In this document: piece after piece, positions 16,535 to 24,938 of the stretch
How the letters are laid out: the number at the start of each line of letters is the position of its first letter
How positions within the stretch are numbered: position 1 is the stretch's first letter
Assembly: GCA_964385635.1 (NCBI GenBank)
Contig: CAYLPU010000027.1
Location: 1-50,423, forward strand
From: CAYLPU01 sp964385635
GTDB lineage: Bacteria; Chloroflexota; Anaerolineae; B4-G1
Direction: 5' to 3'
Length of the DNA: 50,423 nucleotides
The notes under the pieces: model-generated
The model's database searches: none
What the model was told of the DNA's origin: nothing
The model's input: only the letters and a program-made list of their open reading frames with translations
Position numbers and translations under genes: made by a program

Positions 16535-18310
16535 GTGGTTGCATTGGACGCCTTGACATCTGTATCCGTTGACCCATCCGTTGACACCGTTGACACGGTT
16601 GCGCTGTGGATCAGCCGCCGTCGCACCGTGGCTGTGTTAGGTGGATATGTTTTGCTCTCGTTGGCCTACGCCTGGCCACTTGTCGCTCACTTTGGCGATC
16701 GGTTGGCCGGTGATGGCTTCGACATGTACGTCTTCCAGTGGGGCAACTGGTGGGTTCTCCGCTCTCTGGGCCAGGGCCAGTCGCCATATCATACTCAGAT
16801 GCTTTTCTATCCCCAGGGTGTCAATCTCTACTTTCTTAGTTTTTCCTGGCTGAATACCTTCGTGTGGTATCTTCTGCAGAACCTGGTGGGAAATGTGGCT
16901 GCCTACAACTTCACTGTCTGGTGGAGTTGGCCCCTGGCTGGGTTGGGGGCCTACCTGCTGGCCTGCGAGGTCGTCGGCGACCGGCGGGCGGCATTTGTCG
17001 CTGGCCTGGTCTACGCTTTCTACCCCTATCACTTCGCGCAGCGCAACCACCTCAACCTGCTCAGTGTACAATGGATTCCTCTCTCACTGCTCTTTCTGAT
17101 GCGGACCGTGCGCAGTGGACGGGTGCGGGATGGTCTTCTGGGCGGGCTCTTCTTCGCTTGTTCCGGCCTCTCCGGCTGGCACCTGATGACACTGAGCGGG
17201 ATGGTGGGTGGCCTATGGCTCCTCTACGCCTGGCTGACGGAGCGCCACGAGTGGGCGGAGATGAATTGGCGGGCATTGTTGGTGATGGTGGGTACTGCGG
17301 GCTTGCTCACTGGCCCGTTCCTCGCGCCTTTGGCCTGGGAGCAATTCGTGAACCCAGCGGGACAGGACCCCTACCTGGGCAAGGAGACAGAGACGCAGAC
17401 TGACCTTATCGCATACGTCCTTCCCAATCTATACCACCCGTGGTGGGGCCGTCTTGCTACGCCGATTCATCAGCGCTTCCTGCGCAACAAGGATCACGCT
17501 GTCGCTCTGGGTTACCTGCCTCTGGCTTTGGTTGGCTATGGGCTACTTCTGTATCCATTGACACGGTGGCGTGCCGGCATGCGTCGGGCTCGATTCTGGT
17601 TTGGGTGCTTGCTCGTGTTCTGGTTGTTGGCCCTGGGACCGTTCCCGCGTGTCAATGGTGTGCCCTATCCCCAGATACCGTTGCCTTACCGGCTGGTTGG
17701 GTGGAGCCTGCCCGTACGCTCGCTGCGCAACCCGGAGCGATTTAATATCCTGGTGGGGCTCTGCCTGGCGCTGGTAGTGGGCGCAGTGGTCCATGATCTT
17801 CTGCGTCGTCTACCTGCGCGACGGGCAGGTCTTTTCACTCTTGCTCTGGGTGCATTGGTGCTGCTGGAGTACTGGGCTTGGCCTTTTCCCACTACGCGGC
17901 CAGATGTCCCCGATTTCTATCGCCAACTTGGCGCTGAAATCGGCGACTTCGCTATCGTAGACCTGCCCATTACCAATGATCTATCTAAGCTCTATATGTA
18001 CTACCAGACTGTGCACGGCAAATCGACTGTCACCGGCCACATCTCCCGCCCGACAACAGGTGCCTACGACTTCATTGAGGCTAATGGCCTGCTGCGGGCG
18101 ATGCGGCACGGGCGGCAGCCTGATCCCGCCGGTAACCCAGCGGCAGAGTTGGCGATACTGTCCGATGTGGGTGTCCGTTACCTGGTTGTGCACAGGGACT
18201 GGTTCACTGAGGAGCAACTGGCGGCATTGGTAGACTATTTACCACTGTCTCCTGTCTTTGCCGACGACCCGCTGCTTGTCTATTCCACTTGCCCCGTGAC
18301 CGTCCCGTGA
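16535..18310 (+). CDS. Polytopic membrane protein, GDD-HYWN class, without beta-sandwich domain
   Basis: 591 residues of the family seen at 5228, 24935 and 27595. Outer loop GDGFDMYVFQWGNWWVLRSL and QMLFYPQGVNLYFLSFSWLNT, family block NPERFNILVGL, then the soluble blocks DFAIVDLPIT, MYYQTVHGKSTVTGHISR and VRYLVVHRDWFTEEQL. It stops at the VYSTCP block and has no beta-sandwich; the broken stand-alone domain just upstream may be its displaced partner (inference). The start is uncertain. GTG 16535 gives the longest frame and has GGAG beside it, while TTG 16553 would overlap the upstream TGA in the same NTGA manner as other junctions here. Either way residues 9-21 are encoded by a triple ATCCGTTGAC/GTTGAC run (SVSVDPSVDTVDT). 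A diverged copy at 17548 (ATCCATTGAC) gives LYPLT. Confidence 0.85.
   Translation: MVALDALTSVSVDPSVDTVDTVALWISRRRTVAVLGGYVLLSLAYAWPLVAHFGDRLAGDGFDMYVFQWGNWWVLRSLGQGQSPYHTQMLFYPQGVNLYFLSFSWLNTFVWYLLQNLVGNVAAYNFTVWWSWPLAGLGAYLLACEVVGDRRAAFVAGLVYAFYPYHFAQRNHLNLLSVQWIPLSLLFLMRTVRSGRVRDGLLGGLFFACSGLSGWHLMTLSGMVGGLWLLYAWLTERHEWAEMNWRALLVMVGTAGLLTGPFLAPLAWEQFVNPAGQDPYLGKETETQTDLIAYVLPNLYHPWWGRLATPIHQRFLRNKDHAVALGYLPLALVGYGLLLYPLTRWRAGMRRARFWFGCLLVFWLLALGPFPRVNGVPYPQIPLPYRLVGWSLPVRSLRNPERFNILVGLCLALVVGAVVHDLLRRLPARRAGLFTLALGALVLLEYWAWPFPTTRPDVPDFYRQLGAEIGDFAIVDLPITNDLSKLYMYYQTVHGKSTVTGHISRPTTGAYDFIEANGLLRAMRHGRQPDPAGNPAAELAILSDVGVRYLVVHRDWFTEEQLAALVDYLPLSPVFADDPLLVYSTCPVTVP
16559..16597 (+). repeat. 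Triple micro-insert at a gene start
   Basis: TCTGTATCCGTTGAC, CCATCCGTTGAC and ACCGTTGACAC in a row, forming codons 9-21 of the gene at 16535. Confidence 0.85.
17548..17563 (+). repeat. Diverged micro-insert
   Basis: TCTGTATCCATTGACA, one base off the core, encoding LYPLT between helices. Confidence 0.65.
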
Positions 18311-18319
18311 GGTTACGGG

Positions 18320-18334
18320 TCTGTATCCGTTGAC
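18320..18334 (+). repeat. Intergenic micro-insert
   Basis: TCTGTATCCGTTGAC in the 42-bp gap before the gene at 18353. Confidence 0.8.
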
Positions 18335-18352
18335 TATGGTAATCTGACTCCG

Positions 18353-20392
18353 ATGAAACCCGGTATCAGGACCCTGTCTCGTTGCACCTGGCTGATCGGT
18401 CTGGCTACGGTCACGTTGGTCTGGTCCCTCTTGTTGATCGCCGACGCGGTGCCCGCGCTGCGCGGCCCGCTCGAATGGCGTTGGCCCTATGAGTTGGTTT
18501 CTGACCTCAGGCGGATCGTCAACGCTGGGCTGACATTCGTTCTCTATCTGACTGTCGCCTTTTGGTTATTGAGACAGGCGCTGACTCGCACCGGTGACCA
18601 CCGCCACGAGTACTCGCGGTGGCAGCGACGTTCTTGGGCCTGGGCTGTCGTTGCCTGGGCGCTTATCGGCACGCCGCTCATCCAGGTTGCCGTCGTCTAT
18701 CTGCGCCATCCCAATGTAGTGCGTGAGCTGTTTGATCGCACGGTGTCGCTGCACAGCGGCGGCTACTTCAGCGCCGTCGTCGAGGTGGGGGACATCAACG
18801 ACTATCTACGCCGCTTTCCGGCTCTTATGCCCGATTTCCCTATCCATTCCAAACGACACCCGCCGGGTATCCCGCTGATGTTTTGGCTGGCACGCCAGAT
18901 CTTTGCGCTGATGCCCGACTTGGCCCAGCGGGCTGCCTTGCCTTTGCGTGGCTTTCAATGCGATAACCTGTGGCTGCAATATCTGAGTGATCCCCAGATT
19001 GCCAGTGCATGGGCCTCAATGGTGTTGCCCTGCCTGGCCAGCCTGACCGTGTTGCCGCTCTACCGCTTGGGATGCTATCTTCTGAACCGTAAGTTGGCCC
19101 TCGTTGCTACCGTGCTTTACCCGTTGATCCTGTCTGTCGGCCTGTTCGCGACGATGTGGGATCAGTTCATCCCCCTGTTTACCGCGCTGGGGCTTCTTTG
19201 GTTCGTCCGGGGACTGGAAGAGCGCCGGCTGACTCTGATTCTGGCAGCGGGGTTGGCGATTTCATTGGGGACATTCTTCAATCTGGGTGTCGTCATCGGG
19301 CTGGCGATACTGGGGCTGTATGGTCTGTTCTGGCACGTCTTGCACCGTCCACTTGACCTGAAGCGAATCGCGTTGGAAGGGGTTACCTTTGCCGCTGGTC
19401 TGGCCAGCGTCTGGGTTGTCTATTGGCTCTTTTGGGGCGTCACCGTTCTGGATGTCTGGCGAGTGGCCATGTCGTTTCACTTGAAGATGAATCGCTCGTA
19501 CTGGTTGTGGGTCTTTTACCACCTGTATGATTTCCTGGTCTTCCTGGGTATACCGCTGATCTACCTTTTGGCTGTGGGGCTATGGCGGGCGCTGCGTGAC
19601 CGTGTCAACGGATGCAGTTCGGGGAAACCCATCCGTCTGTTGGCGCTGGCTTTTTTCCTGGGACTGCTGGTGATTGACCTGTCGGGCACCTCGCGGGGCG
19701 AGGTCGCGCGGGTCTGGATGTTCCTGATCCCCTGGGCATTGTTGGTCGGCCTGTCAGTCCTGCCCCTGTCCGATCGTCAGACAGACAACCGGGTCAGTGG
19801 TCGTCGGCAACTGTGGCAGGCATCGGTCGTTGCTGTTCTGCTCGGGCTGCAGTTATTCGCGGCCGCCGCGAGCCTCAGAGTCATTCACACCCGCTACAAG
19901 GATTATCCCCGCCAGGCTCCGGTGGTGGAGGCACTGCCGGCCCAGGCCCAGCCCATGTACGCCCGGTTCGATGATGGGATCGAACTGGTGGGCTATCAGG
20001 TCGGGGGAGCGACAGGGTCTTCGTCCGCTGACCCATCCGTTGACACCGCCCTTAGCCTGACGCTCTACTGGCGAACCGACGCCCGCATCGGTTGGCCTTG
20101 GACGGTCTTTCGGCACGTTGTGGCGGAGGGGCAGCTCGTGGGGCAGCGTGATAGTCATCCGGCCCAGGACACCTGGCCCACCACCTGTTGGGCACCGGGG
20201 GAAATCATCGTAGACAGCCAGACCATGCCGCTCGACGTTCGTCGGCTGGATACCACCGCGAGTACTCGTGGCGGTGGGACTGTGCTCAAGGTCGGGCTAT
20301 ACGACGCCGAGTCAGGGCGTCGCTTACCGGTAGTTGGCGAGTGGGTTTCACCGGAGGGCGATGCTGTGGAGATACCGCTCTCGCCCCAGTAG
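18353..20392 (+). CDS. GT39-like membrane glycosyltransferase with HPPG motif and beta-sandwich domain
   Basis: 679 residues, about eleven helices. The segment FPIHSKRHPPGIPLMFWLAR carries the HPPG motif common in bacterial GT39/GT-C enzymes after the first outer loop, and ATMWDQFIPLFTALGLLWFVRGLEERR and FLIPWALLVGLSVLPL are typical later helices. A beta-sandwich occupies about residues 530-675 (RFDDGIELVGYQV...LTLYWRTDA...VFRHVV...VGLYDAESGRRLPV). Inserts: palindromes at 18600 (HRHEYSRW) and 20253 (TASTRGGG), a double unit near 20021 (ADPSVDT), and at 19602 the only copy of the ATCCGTTGAC unit in reverse orientation (DRVNGCS). The ATG at 18353 lies 42 bp after the previous stop, and that gap contains another copy. 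Donor and acceptor are unknown. Confidence 0.88.
   Translation: MKPGIRTLSRCTWLIGLATVTLVWSLLLIADAVPALRGPLEWRWPYELVSDLRRIVNAGLTFVLYLTVAFWLLRQALTRTGDHRHEYSRWQRRSWAWAVVAWALIGTPLIQVAVVYLRHPNVVRELFDRTVSLHSGGYFSAVVEVGDINDYLRRFPALMPDFPIHSKRHPPGIPLMFWLARQIFALMPDLAQRAALPLRGFQCDNLWLQYLSDPQIASAWASMVLPCLASLTVLPLYRLGCYLLNRKLALVATVLYPLILSVGLFATMWDQFIPLFTALGLLWFVRGLEERRLTLILAAGLAISLGTFFNLGVVIGLAILGLYGLFWHVLHRPLDLKRIALEGVTFAAGLASVWVVYWLFWGVTVLDVWRVAMSFHLKMNRSYWLWVFYHLYDFLVFLGIPLIYLLAVGLWRALRDRVNGCSSGKPIRLLALAFFLGLLVIDLSGTSRGEVARVWMFLIPWALLVGLSVLPLSDRQTDNRVSGRRQLWQASVVAVLLGLQLFAAAASLRVIHTRYKDYPRQAPVVEALPAQAQPMYARFDDGIELVGYQVGGATGSSSADPSVDTALSLTLYWRTDARIGWPWTVFRHVVAEGQLVGQRDSHPAQDTWPTTCWAPGEIIVDSQTMPLDVRRLDTTASTRGGGTVLKVGLYDAESGRRLPVVGEWVSPEGDAVEIPLSPQ
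18600..18623. repeat. Palindrome, single form
   Basis: ACCGCCACGAGT/ACTCGCGGTGGC encoding HRHEYSRW between helices 2 and 3. Confidence 0.85.
19602..19617 (-). repeat. Micro-insert in reverse orientation
   Basis: GTGTCAACGGATGCAG, the only copy on the minus strand among about 26; encodes DRVNGCS in frame. Confidence 0.75.
20021..20047 (+). repeat. Double micro-insert
   Basis: CGTCCGCTGACC then CATCCGTTGACACC; SADPSVDT in the beta-sandwich of the gene at 18353. Confidence 0.8.
20253..20277. repeat. Palindrome, single form
   Basis: CCACCGCGAGT/ACTCGTGGCGG arms; encodes TASTRGGG in the same beta-sandwich. Confidence 0.85.
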
Positions 20393-20418
20393 TCTACCGC
20401 AGAAGTAGAGATTATGAC

Positions 20419-20446
20419 TTGCGCATCTGGGAAAGTCGGGTAGAAT
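20419..20446 (+). promoter_or_regulatory. Predicted promoter of the beta-helix/PKD protein gene
   Basis: TTGCGC (20419-20424), 16-bp spacer, TAGAAT (20441-20446). The start codon at 20495 has a good Shine-Dalgarno (CGGAGG, 20485-20490). The gap 20393-20494 holds nothing else I recognise. Confidence 0.5.
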
Positions 20447-20494
20447 AGCGCGGTTGGTGATAGGCCACTCTAGAAATCCCACTTCGGAGGTACT

Positions 20495-22480
20495 ATGTTG
20501 CATTGCTTGACACTTTCACTGAAAAGACTGAGCATTCCGCTATTGGCCTGCTGTATAGTGAGCACCTTCCTGGCGACGCCCAGTTGGGCTGTTCCCCAGG
20601 AGCGACCGGCAGCACCAGCCGAGACAGTCATCGACTCGGACATCACGACCGATGCGACCTGGACATTCGCGAACAGTCCTTACCACATCACGAACAACAT
20701 TGACGTCGAGGCCGGGGTCACGCTGACCATTGAGCCAGGCGTGCAGGTTCTGGTGGATCCAAAAATCTACATCCACGTGCGTGATGGGGCTTCTCTCATT
20801 GCCAAAGGCACTCCCTCACAGCACATTGTGTTTAACCGATATGCGGGCGCCCGTTGGCGGAAGATATGGTTTCACGATGGTGCCTCTTCTTACCTCCGTT
20901 ACGTGGAGGTCCTATACGCGGGCTCGGACTCTAATGATGAGAACGCCAGTCTACACTATCAGGGCACTGGAACTCACGTATTCAACATGAGTGAAGTCCG
21001 AACAGGAGACCAGTTTGGAGTTGTCGTTGAAGACAGTGTCAACCTCACGATTGCTGGTGCGCTCCTTACGAACAACGGGAAAGTGGACCTCTTAGTTGGT
21101 CAAAGTGCCAACGTGGTTGTTACTGGCAGCACCTTGGACAAACGTGATAGAGGCCAGGGCCGGACGGTCTGGTTGCGTTCTTCAACTGCCAGTCTCAGTG
21201 TGACGAGTTCGAACATCTGGACCGTGGCGTCGGACTATGGTATCCAGAACGACGCCGCGAGCACCTATTGCATTGATGCCCAGAACAACTGGTGGGGCGC
21301 GGCGGACGGACCCCATGACGAGTCGGGCGCAGGCGATGCCTGCAGCCTGGGGAGCCATGAGGGCAGTGGTTCTTGGGTGACCAACGGTGTGGACTATCGC
21401 AACTGGCTCACCGCCGAGACGGACCGCGCCGGCATCATCACACCTCCCACCGCTACCTTTACAATCGCGCCTGATCCCGCCGTTCCGCAATTGCCAACGA
21501 CCGAGTACACCTTTGATGCCTCAGGCAGCACCGATGCCGAAGACTACACCTCGTCCCTTGAGGTCTGCTGGGATTGGGATAACGACGGTACATGCGAGAC
21601 GGGCTACTCAACGACCAAAACCACCACGCACGTCTTCGGCAGTGGTGGCGTGCAGACGGTGTGCCTGGTGGTGCGTGACACCGATGGCGATACGGGCGAA
21701 GCAACGCAGGACGTCCATACAGGCAATCCACCGGATCCTGCTTTCACCTTCACCCAAACGACAACGATCTGGGACCAGGTCGTCTTTGACGCCTCTGCCA
21801 GCAGCGATGTGGAGACAGAGGTGTCGCAATTGCAGGCCGGTTGGGACTGGGAGGGGGACGGTGACTGGAATGTCACTGGGGTCGGCGTCACCGAGATCCA
21901 GACCCATACCTACTCCCATCTGGGGCGCTATTGGCCTACCCTCTATGTGGAGGACACGGACAATCTGACCGACACGCTGCGCAAACCGGTCGACATCATA
22001 CCGCCAGCAAAGGCCGTGTCCATCACGAACAGTGGCGGTACGTTGGATTCTGTGGATCATACAGTTCAGGTCGCGGTGTATACTGACACTATTGCGGGCG
22101 ACGTCATCAGCAATGGATTGGTCATCACCCACACTCCCTGGCTGACCCTGCCTCACAGCGGTCTGGAGAGCGCCTTTACCTACCAGGGGTTCAACCTGAG
22201 CGCCCAATCGCTCGCGGGTCAATCAATCGATGAGATCAGCGGCACTTACACCATCACCATCTCCTATGATTACGACTATTTTGTCGATGTGCTCCGCTTG
22301 CCGCCTTTCGAGGGCCAACTCAGGTTGTATCGCTGGGTTGATGTCTGTTGGACGCCGGTTACCTCTACGCTTAAGACGGCAGGCGACCAGTTGGTAACAA
22401 GTACGGGTTTCTTTGGCGATTTCGTCCTGGCCATGGATGTATACAGCGCTTACCTGCCGTTGGTCATCAGAACAGATTAG
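20495..22480 (+). CDS. Secreted beta-helix protein with two PKD domains and C-terminal YLPLV tail
   Basis: 661 residues. Signal peptide of about 33 residues (KRLSIPLLACCIVSTFLATPSWA). Residues about 45-285 look like a right-handed parallel beta-helix: ITNNIDVEAGVTLTIEPGV, short strand repeats, then the NNWWGAADGPHDESGAGD motif common at the ends of such repeats. Two PKD-like domains follow (about 318-405 and 408-500) with WDWDNDGTCETG...TTHVFGSGG and WDWEGDGDWNVTG...QTHTYSHLG. The protein ends AYLPLVIRTD. That short tail is also found, as TYLPVVMRDRR, on the subtilase at 44716 and is known from many Chloroflexota surface proteins, so it may be a sorting or anchoring signal. Likely a cell-surface structural or binding protein; target unknown. 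Good Shine-Dalgarno and its own promoter. No micro-inserts. Confidence 0.88.
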   Translation: MLHCLTLSLKRLSIPLLACCIVSTFLATPSWAVPQERPAAPAETVIDSDITTDATWTFANSPYHITNNIDVEAGVTLTIEPGVQVLVDPKIYIHVRDGASLIAKGTPSQHIVFNRYAGARWRKIWFHDGASSYLRYVEVLYAGSDSNDENASLHYQGTGTHVFNMSEVRTGDQFGVVVEDSVNLTIAGALLTNNGKVDLLVGQSANVVVTGSTLDKRDRGQGRTVWLRSSTASLSVTSSNIWTVASDYGIQNDAASTYCIDAQNNWWGAADGPHDESGAGDACSLGSHEGSGSWVTNGVDYRNWLTAETDRAGIITPPTATFTIAPDPAVPQLPTTEYTFDASGSTDAEDYTSSLEVCWDWDNDGTCETGYSTTKTTTHVFGSGGVQTVCLVVRDTDGDTGEATQDVHTGNPPDPAFTFTQTTTIWDQVVFDASASSDVETEVSQLQAGWDWEGDGDWNVTGVGVTEIQTHTYSHLGRYWPTLYVEDTDNLTDTLRKPVDIIPPAKAVSITNSGGTLDSVDHTVQVAVYTDTIAGDVISNGLVITHTPWLTLPHSGLESAFTYQGFNLSAQSLAGQSIDEISGTYTITISYDYDYFVDVLRLPPFEGQLRLYRWVDVCWTPVTSTLKTAGDQLVTSTGFFGDFVLAMDVYSAYLPLVIRTD

Positions 22481-22670
22481 GCGAGTTCGTAGTAGCGACT
22501 TCAGTCGCTTCTTCTGTTTCGGCTACTAAGAACACGGATTTCAGGACATCAACGGATCGGTAGTCTACCTGTTAGGTGTCAAGATCTGTGGGGTAACTAT
22601 TGGTGTCTTTGTGCGCTGATCGTTTTTGGGTGCCGAGGGCCCTCAATGTGTGCCTGGCGCCCTGCCTCGA
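22481..22670. other. Gene-free stretch with a short palindromic repeat
   Basis: Contains the hairpin AGCGACTTCAGTCGCT (22494-22509) followed by a T-rich run, which could end transcription of the gene before it, and text resembling the ACACGGAT-type intergenic repeat (22530-22560). No tRNA or small ORF was recognised. Confidence 0.5.
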
Positions 22671-24938
22671 ATGTGTGAACGACTGGAACGGCACCGGTTC
22701 TTCCTGCTCATCCTGGTGGGCTATTTAATTCTGGGCTTTGCGTATAGCCTGGTCAATCCCCTCTTCGAGAGCCCGGATGAGGCGCTGAACTACGCCAACA
22801 TCCGTTACCTGGTCGAGAAGCAGCGTTTGCCGGTGCTGGAGCCCGGTGAGCCGACCAAGGCCCACCATCCCCCCCTGTACTACGTGTTGGGAGCGTTGTT
22901 TACCTTTTGGGTGCCTAACGAGCGCTTCGAGGCGGTGGTCGAGCGGGTCAATCCCTTTTGGGCTTACCAGCCGTGGGAACCGGGGGTGGACAACAAAAGC
23001 CTTTACCTGCATGACCCTCGTCTGGAGGGTTTTCCTTACCGGGACGTGGCCTTGGGGGTCCACATGGTGCGCTACCTGTCGCTGCTTATAGGGGCTGGGA
23101 CGGTTTTGTGTGTCTATGGGACGGCGTGGGAATTGGTGGGCGACCACAAGGCGGGCGACCACAAGGGTCGCCCCTACGTGGCGGTGGGGGCGGCAGCGCT
23201 GGCGGCCTTCAACCCGATGTTTGTTTTCATCACCACCTCGGTTCACGACGACGCGCTGGCGAATCTGGTGGCTGCGGCGACGCTGTATGTGACTGCCCGG
23301 CTTCTGGTGCGCGGCACGACGGTGTGGCGGGCGGTGGTGTTGGGGCTACTGGTGGGGTTGGGCTTCCTGACTAAGTTGACTTGCCCGCTGGTGGTGCCTA
23401 CGGTGGGGCTGGCGCTCCTGTGGCGGCCCCTGGCCGACCGGGGTCGCGCCGGTTGGCGGGAGGCGGCCCGGCTGGCTGGGATTGTCCTGGGACTGTCGCT
23501 TCTCGTTGGCGGGTGGTGGTTTGCCCGCAACTTACTCCTTTACGGCGAGCCGACGAGCATGGTGTACCAGACAGGGGTGTGGGGAGTGCGGGCGAATGCC
23601 CCAGACCTGGCGGCAGCGGCGCGCGAGTTGGGCTTTCTGCACGATACTCTCTGGGGAGTCTTCGGCTATGGGCAGATTCCGATGCCCCACTGGGTCTACG
23701 GACTGACCCGGGTGCTGGGGTTGACAGCGGGGGGGGGGCTGGTCCTTTTCTGGTTCCACCGTCGGTCCGGGCGGATTCCCTGGGAATGCCCGCCGGCTGT
23801 GTTCTTGATCCTGGTCAGCGGTCCGTTAGTGGCCTTCGCAGTCAACTTTGCTCGGATGACCGTGAGCGCAGCGGCCGACTTTGGGCGCTACCTCTTCGTG
23901 ACCCTGGCGGCCTTGACTCCCCTCTATGTGCTGGGGTTGAGCGAATGGGTAACCACCCGCTGGCGTGACTGGATGATCATCGCTCTGACCCTTGGGATGC
24001 TGGCGCTGGCGGTCTATGGACTGGTGGGAGTGCTGGCCCCGGCCTACGCTCCCCCGCCTCGCTACGGTTCATCTGAGGAAGTCGCCCCGCAACATCCGCT
24101 GGACGTGACCTACCCTGAATTGGCTCACCTCCTGGGGTACGACATTGCTCCAGATCCCCTCTACCCTGGCGACACGCTCCAGGTGACCCTCTATTGGCAG
24201 GCACTAGGGGCGATGGACACCGATTACGACTATGTCCTGTTCTTGCAGGCCTTTGGGCGGGAGGGAGTCAAGATTGGGGAGCGGGACACCCATCCCGGCC
24301 TGGGCCGCTACCCTACCAGTCGCTGGCAGGCTGGCGAGGTCATCGCCGACACCGTTCCCGTGCCGCTGGCGGCGGATGCACTGGCTCCGGCTGCGCTGCG
24401 ACTGGACCTGGGGCTCTATCCACCGGGTGGTCTCCGGCTGACCACCGCCGATGGGCGGGACACAGTCAGCGTGGGGCCGGTCCGTCTGGCCTCGCGAGAG
24501 CAGGCAATTCCTGCCGGCAACCCCGTGGCCTACCGGCTAGGGGAAGGAGTGCGGTTGGTGGCCTGGGATCCTGAGTGGGACGGCCTGGTGCGGCCTGGGG
24601 AGACACTTCGCTTTACTCTCTATTGGGCCTGCGACGCACCGCCATCTCAGGCGTTGAACGTCTTCGTCCATCTGGTGGGAGAGGGAGGGGAACTGTTGGC
24701 TCAGGGAGACGGTCCCCCTCTGGGCGGGAACTACCCCACGGACCTGTGGGTCGCTGGTGACCTGCTCGCTGACCCACGGGAGGTGACGTTGCCAGCAGAT
24801 CTTTCTCCGGGTCGCCCGCACCTGCTGGTGGGGCTTTATAGCCTTCAGACAGGAGAGCGGCTACCGCCATTCGATGAGCAGGGAACACGGCTACCTGCCG
24901 ACGCGGTCCCGCTGGCGGTGGTGGGGGTGCAGAGGTGA
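22671..24938 (+). CDS. DUF2142-like GT-C membrane protein with two beta-sandwich domains
   Basis: 755 residues. NPLFESPDEALNYANIRYLVEKQ, LPVLEPGEPTKAHHPPLYYV and ALAAFNPMFVFITTSVHDDALANL show the same family as the gene at 2844, with the acidic PDE pair in the first outer loop. About ten helices are followed by two beta-sandwich copies (about residues 475-610 and 620-750). I chose ATG 22671 over an upstream TTG at 22626 because it lies just before the first helix; no strong Shine-Dalgarno is seen for either. One inserted repeat, GGGCGACCACAAGG in two copies followed by GGGTCGCCC (23138-23178), encodes VGDHKAGDHKGRP in a loop between helices. The ATCCGTTGAC and palindrome families are absent, unlike in its paralog. 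It ends GTGA into the next gene. Confidence 0.87.
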   Translation: MCERLERHRFFLLILVGYLILGFAYSLVNPLFESPDEALNYANIRYLVEKQRLPVLEPGEPTKAHHPPLYYVLGALFTFWVPNERFEAVVERVNPFWAYQPWEPGVDNKSLYLHDPRLEGFPYRDVALGVHMVRYLSLLIGAGTVLCVYGTAWELVGDHKAGDHKGRPYVAVGAAALAAFNPMFVFITTSVHDDALANLVAAATLYVTARLLVRGTTVWRAVVLGLLVGLGFLTKLTCPLVVPTVGLALLWRPLADRGRAGWREAARLAGIVLGLSLLVGGWWFARNLLLYGEPTSMVYQTGVWGVRANAPDLAAAARELGFLHDTLWGVFGYGQIPMPHWVYGLTRVLGLTAGGGLVLFWFHRRSGRIPWECPPAVFLILVSGPLVAFAVNFARMTVSAAADFGRYLFVTLAALTPLYVLGLSEWVTTRWRDWMIIALTLGMLALAVYGLVGVLAPAYAPPPRYGSSEEVAPQHPLDVTYPELAHLLGYDIAPDPLYPGDTLQVTLYWQALGAMDTDYDYVLFLQAFGREGVKIGERDTHPGLGRYPTSRWQAGEVIADTVPVPLAADALAPAALRLDLGLYPPGGLRLTTADGRDTVSVGPVRLASREQAIPAGNPVAYRLGEGVRLVAWDPEWDGLVRPGETLRFTLYWACDAPPSQALNVFVHLVGEGGELLAQGDGPPLGGNYPTDLWVAGDLLADPREVTLPADLSPGRPHLLVGLYSLQTGERLPPFDEQGTRLPADAVPLAVVGVQR
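23138..23178. repeat. GGGCGACC/GGTCGCCC repeat inside a gene
   Basis: GGGCGACCACAAGG twice, then GGGTCGCCCCTACG; encodes VGDHKAGDHKGRPY in a loop of the protein at 22671. Confidence 0.8.

Larger units (their letters stand above)
16041..16556 (+). pseudogene. Stand-alone beta-sandwich domain gene broken by two repeat insertions
   Basis: The GTG start overlaps the previous stop. Three pieces in two frames together make one complete domain. Piece 1 reads LVHLNGYALDTSTFYPGG...VVFTHLLDEA. A 16-bp GGCCGCATCCGTTGAC (16221-16236) then shifts the frame and creates an immediate TGA. Piece 2 resumes NGALVAQLDAEP...SLPLPADLTP. A 23-bp palindrome (16376-16398) then shifts back by 23 mod 3 = 2, and piece 3 reads GDYRLL...GMYRWPSLERLPVLSERPG to a TGA at 16554. 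Removing both inserts restores one frame with PADLTPGDYRLL across the second junction, matching the paralogs. Three further 15-bp inserts (16273, 16419, 16494) are in frame. As sequenced, only 64 residues would be made from the start. Confidence 0.82.

Noticed and set aside
18330..18358. The micro-insert as a mobile -35 box (it contains TTGAC)
   Set aside because: At the intergenic copy no -10-like hexamer lies 16-18 bp downstream, and most copies are deep inside genes.
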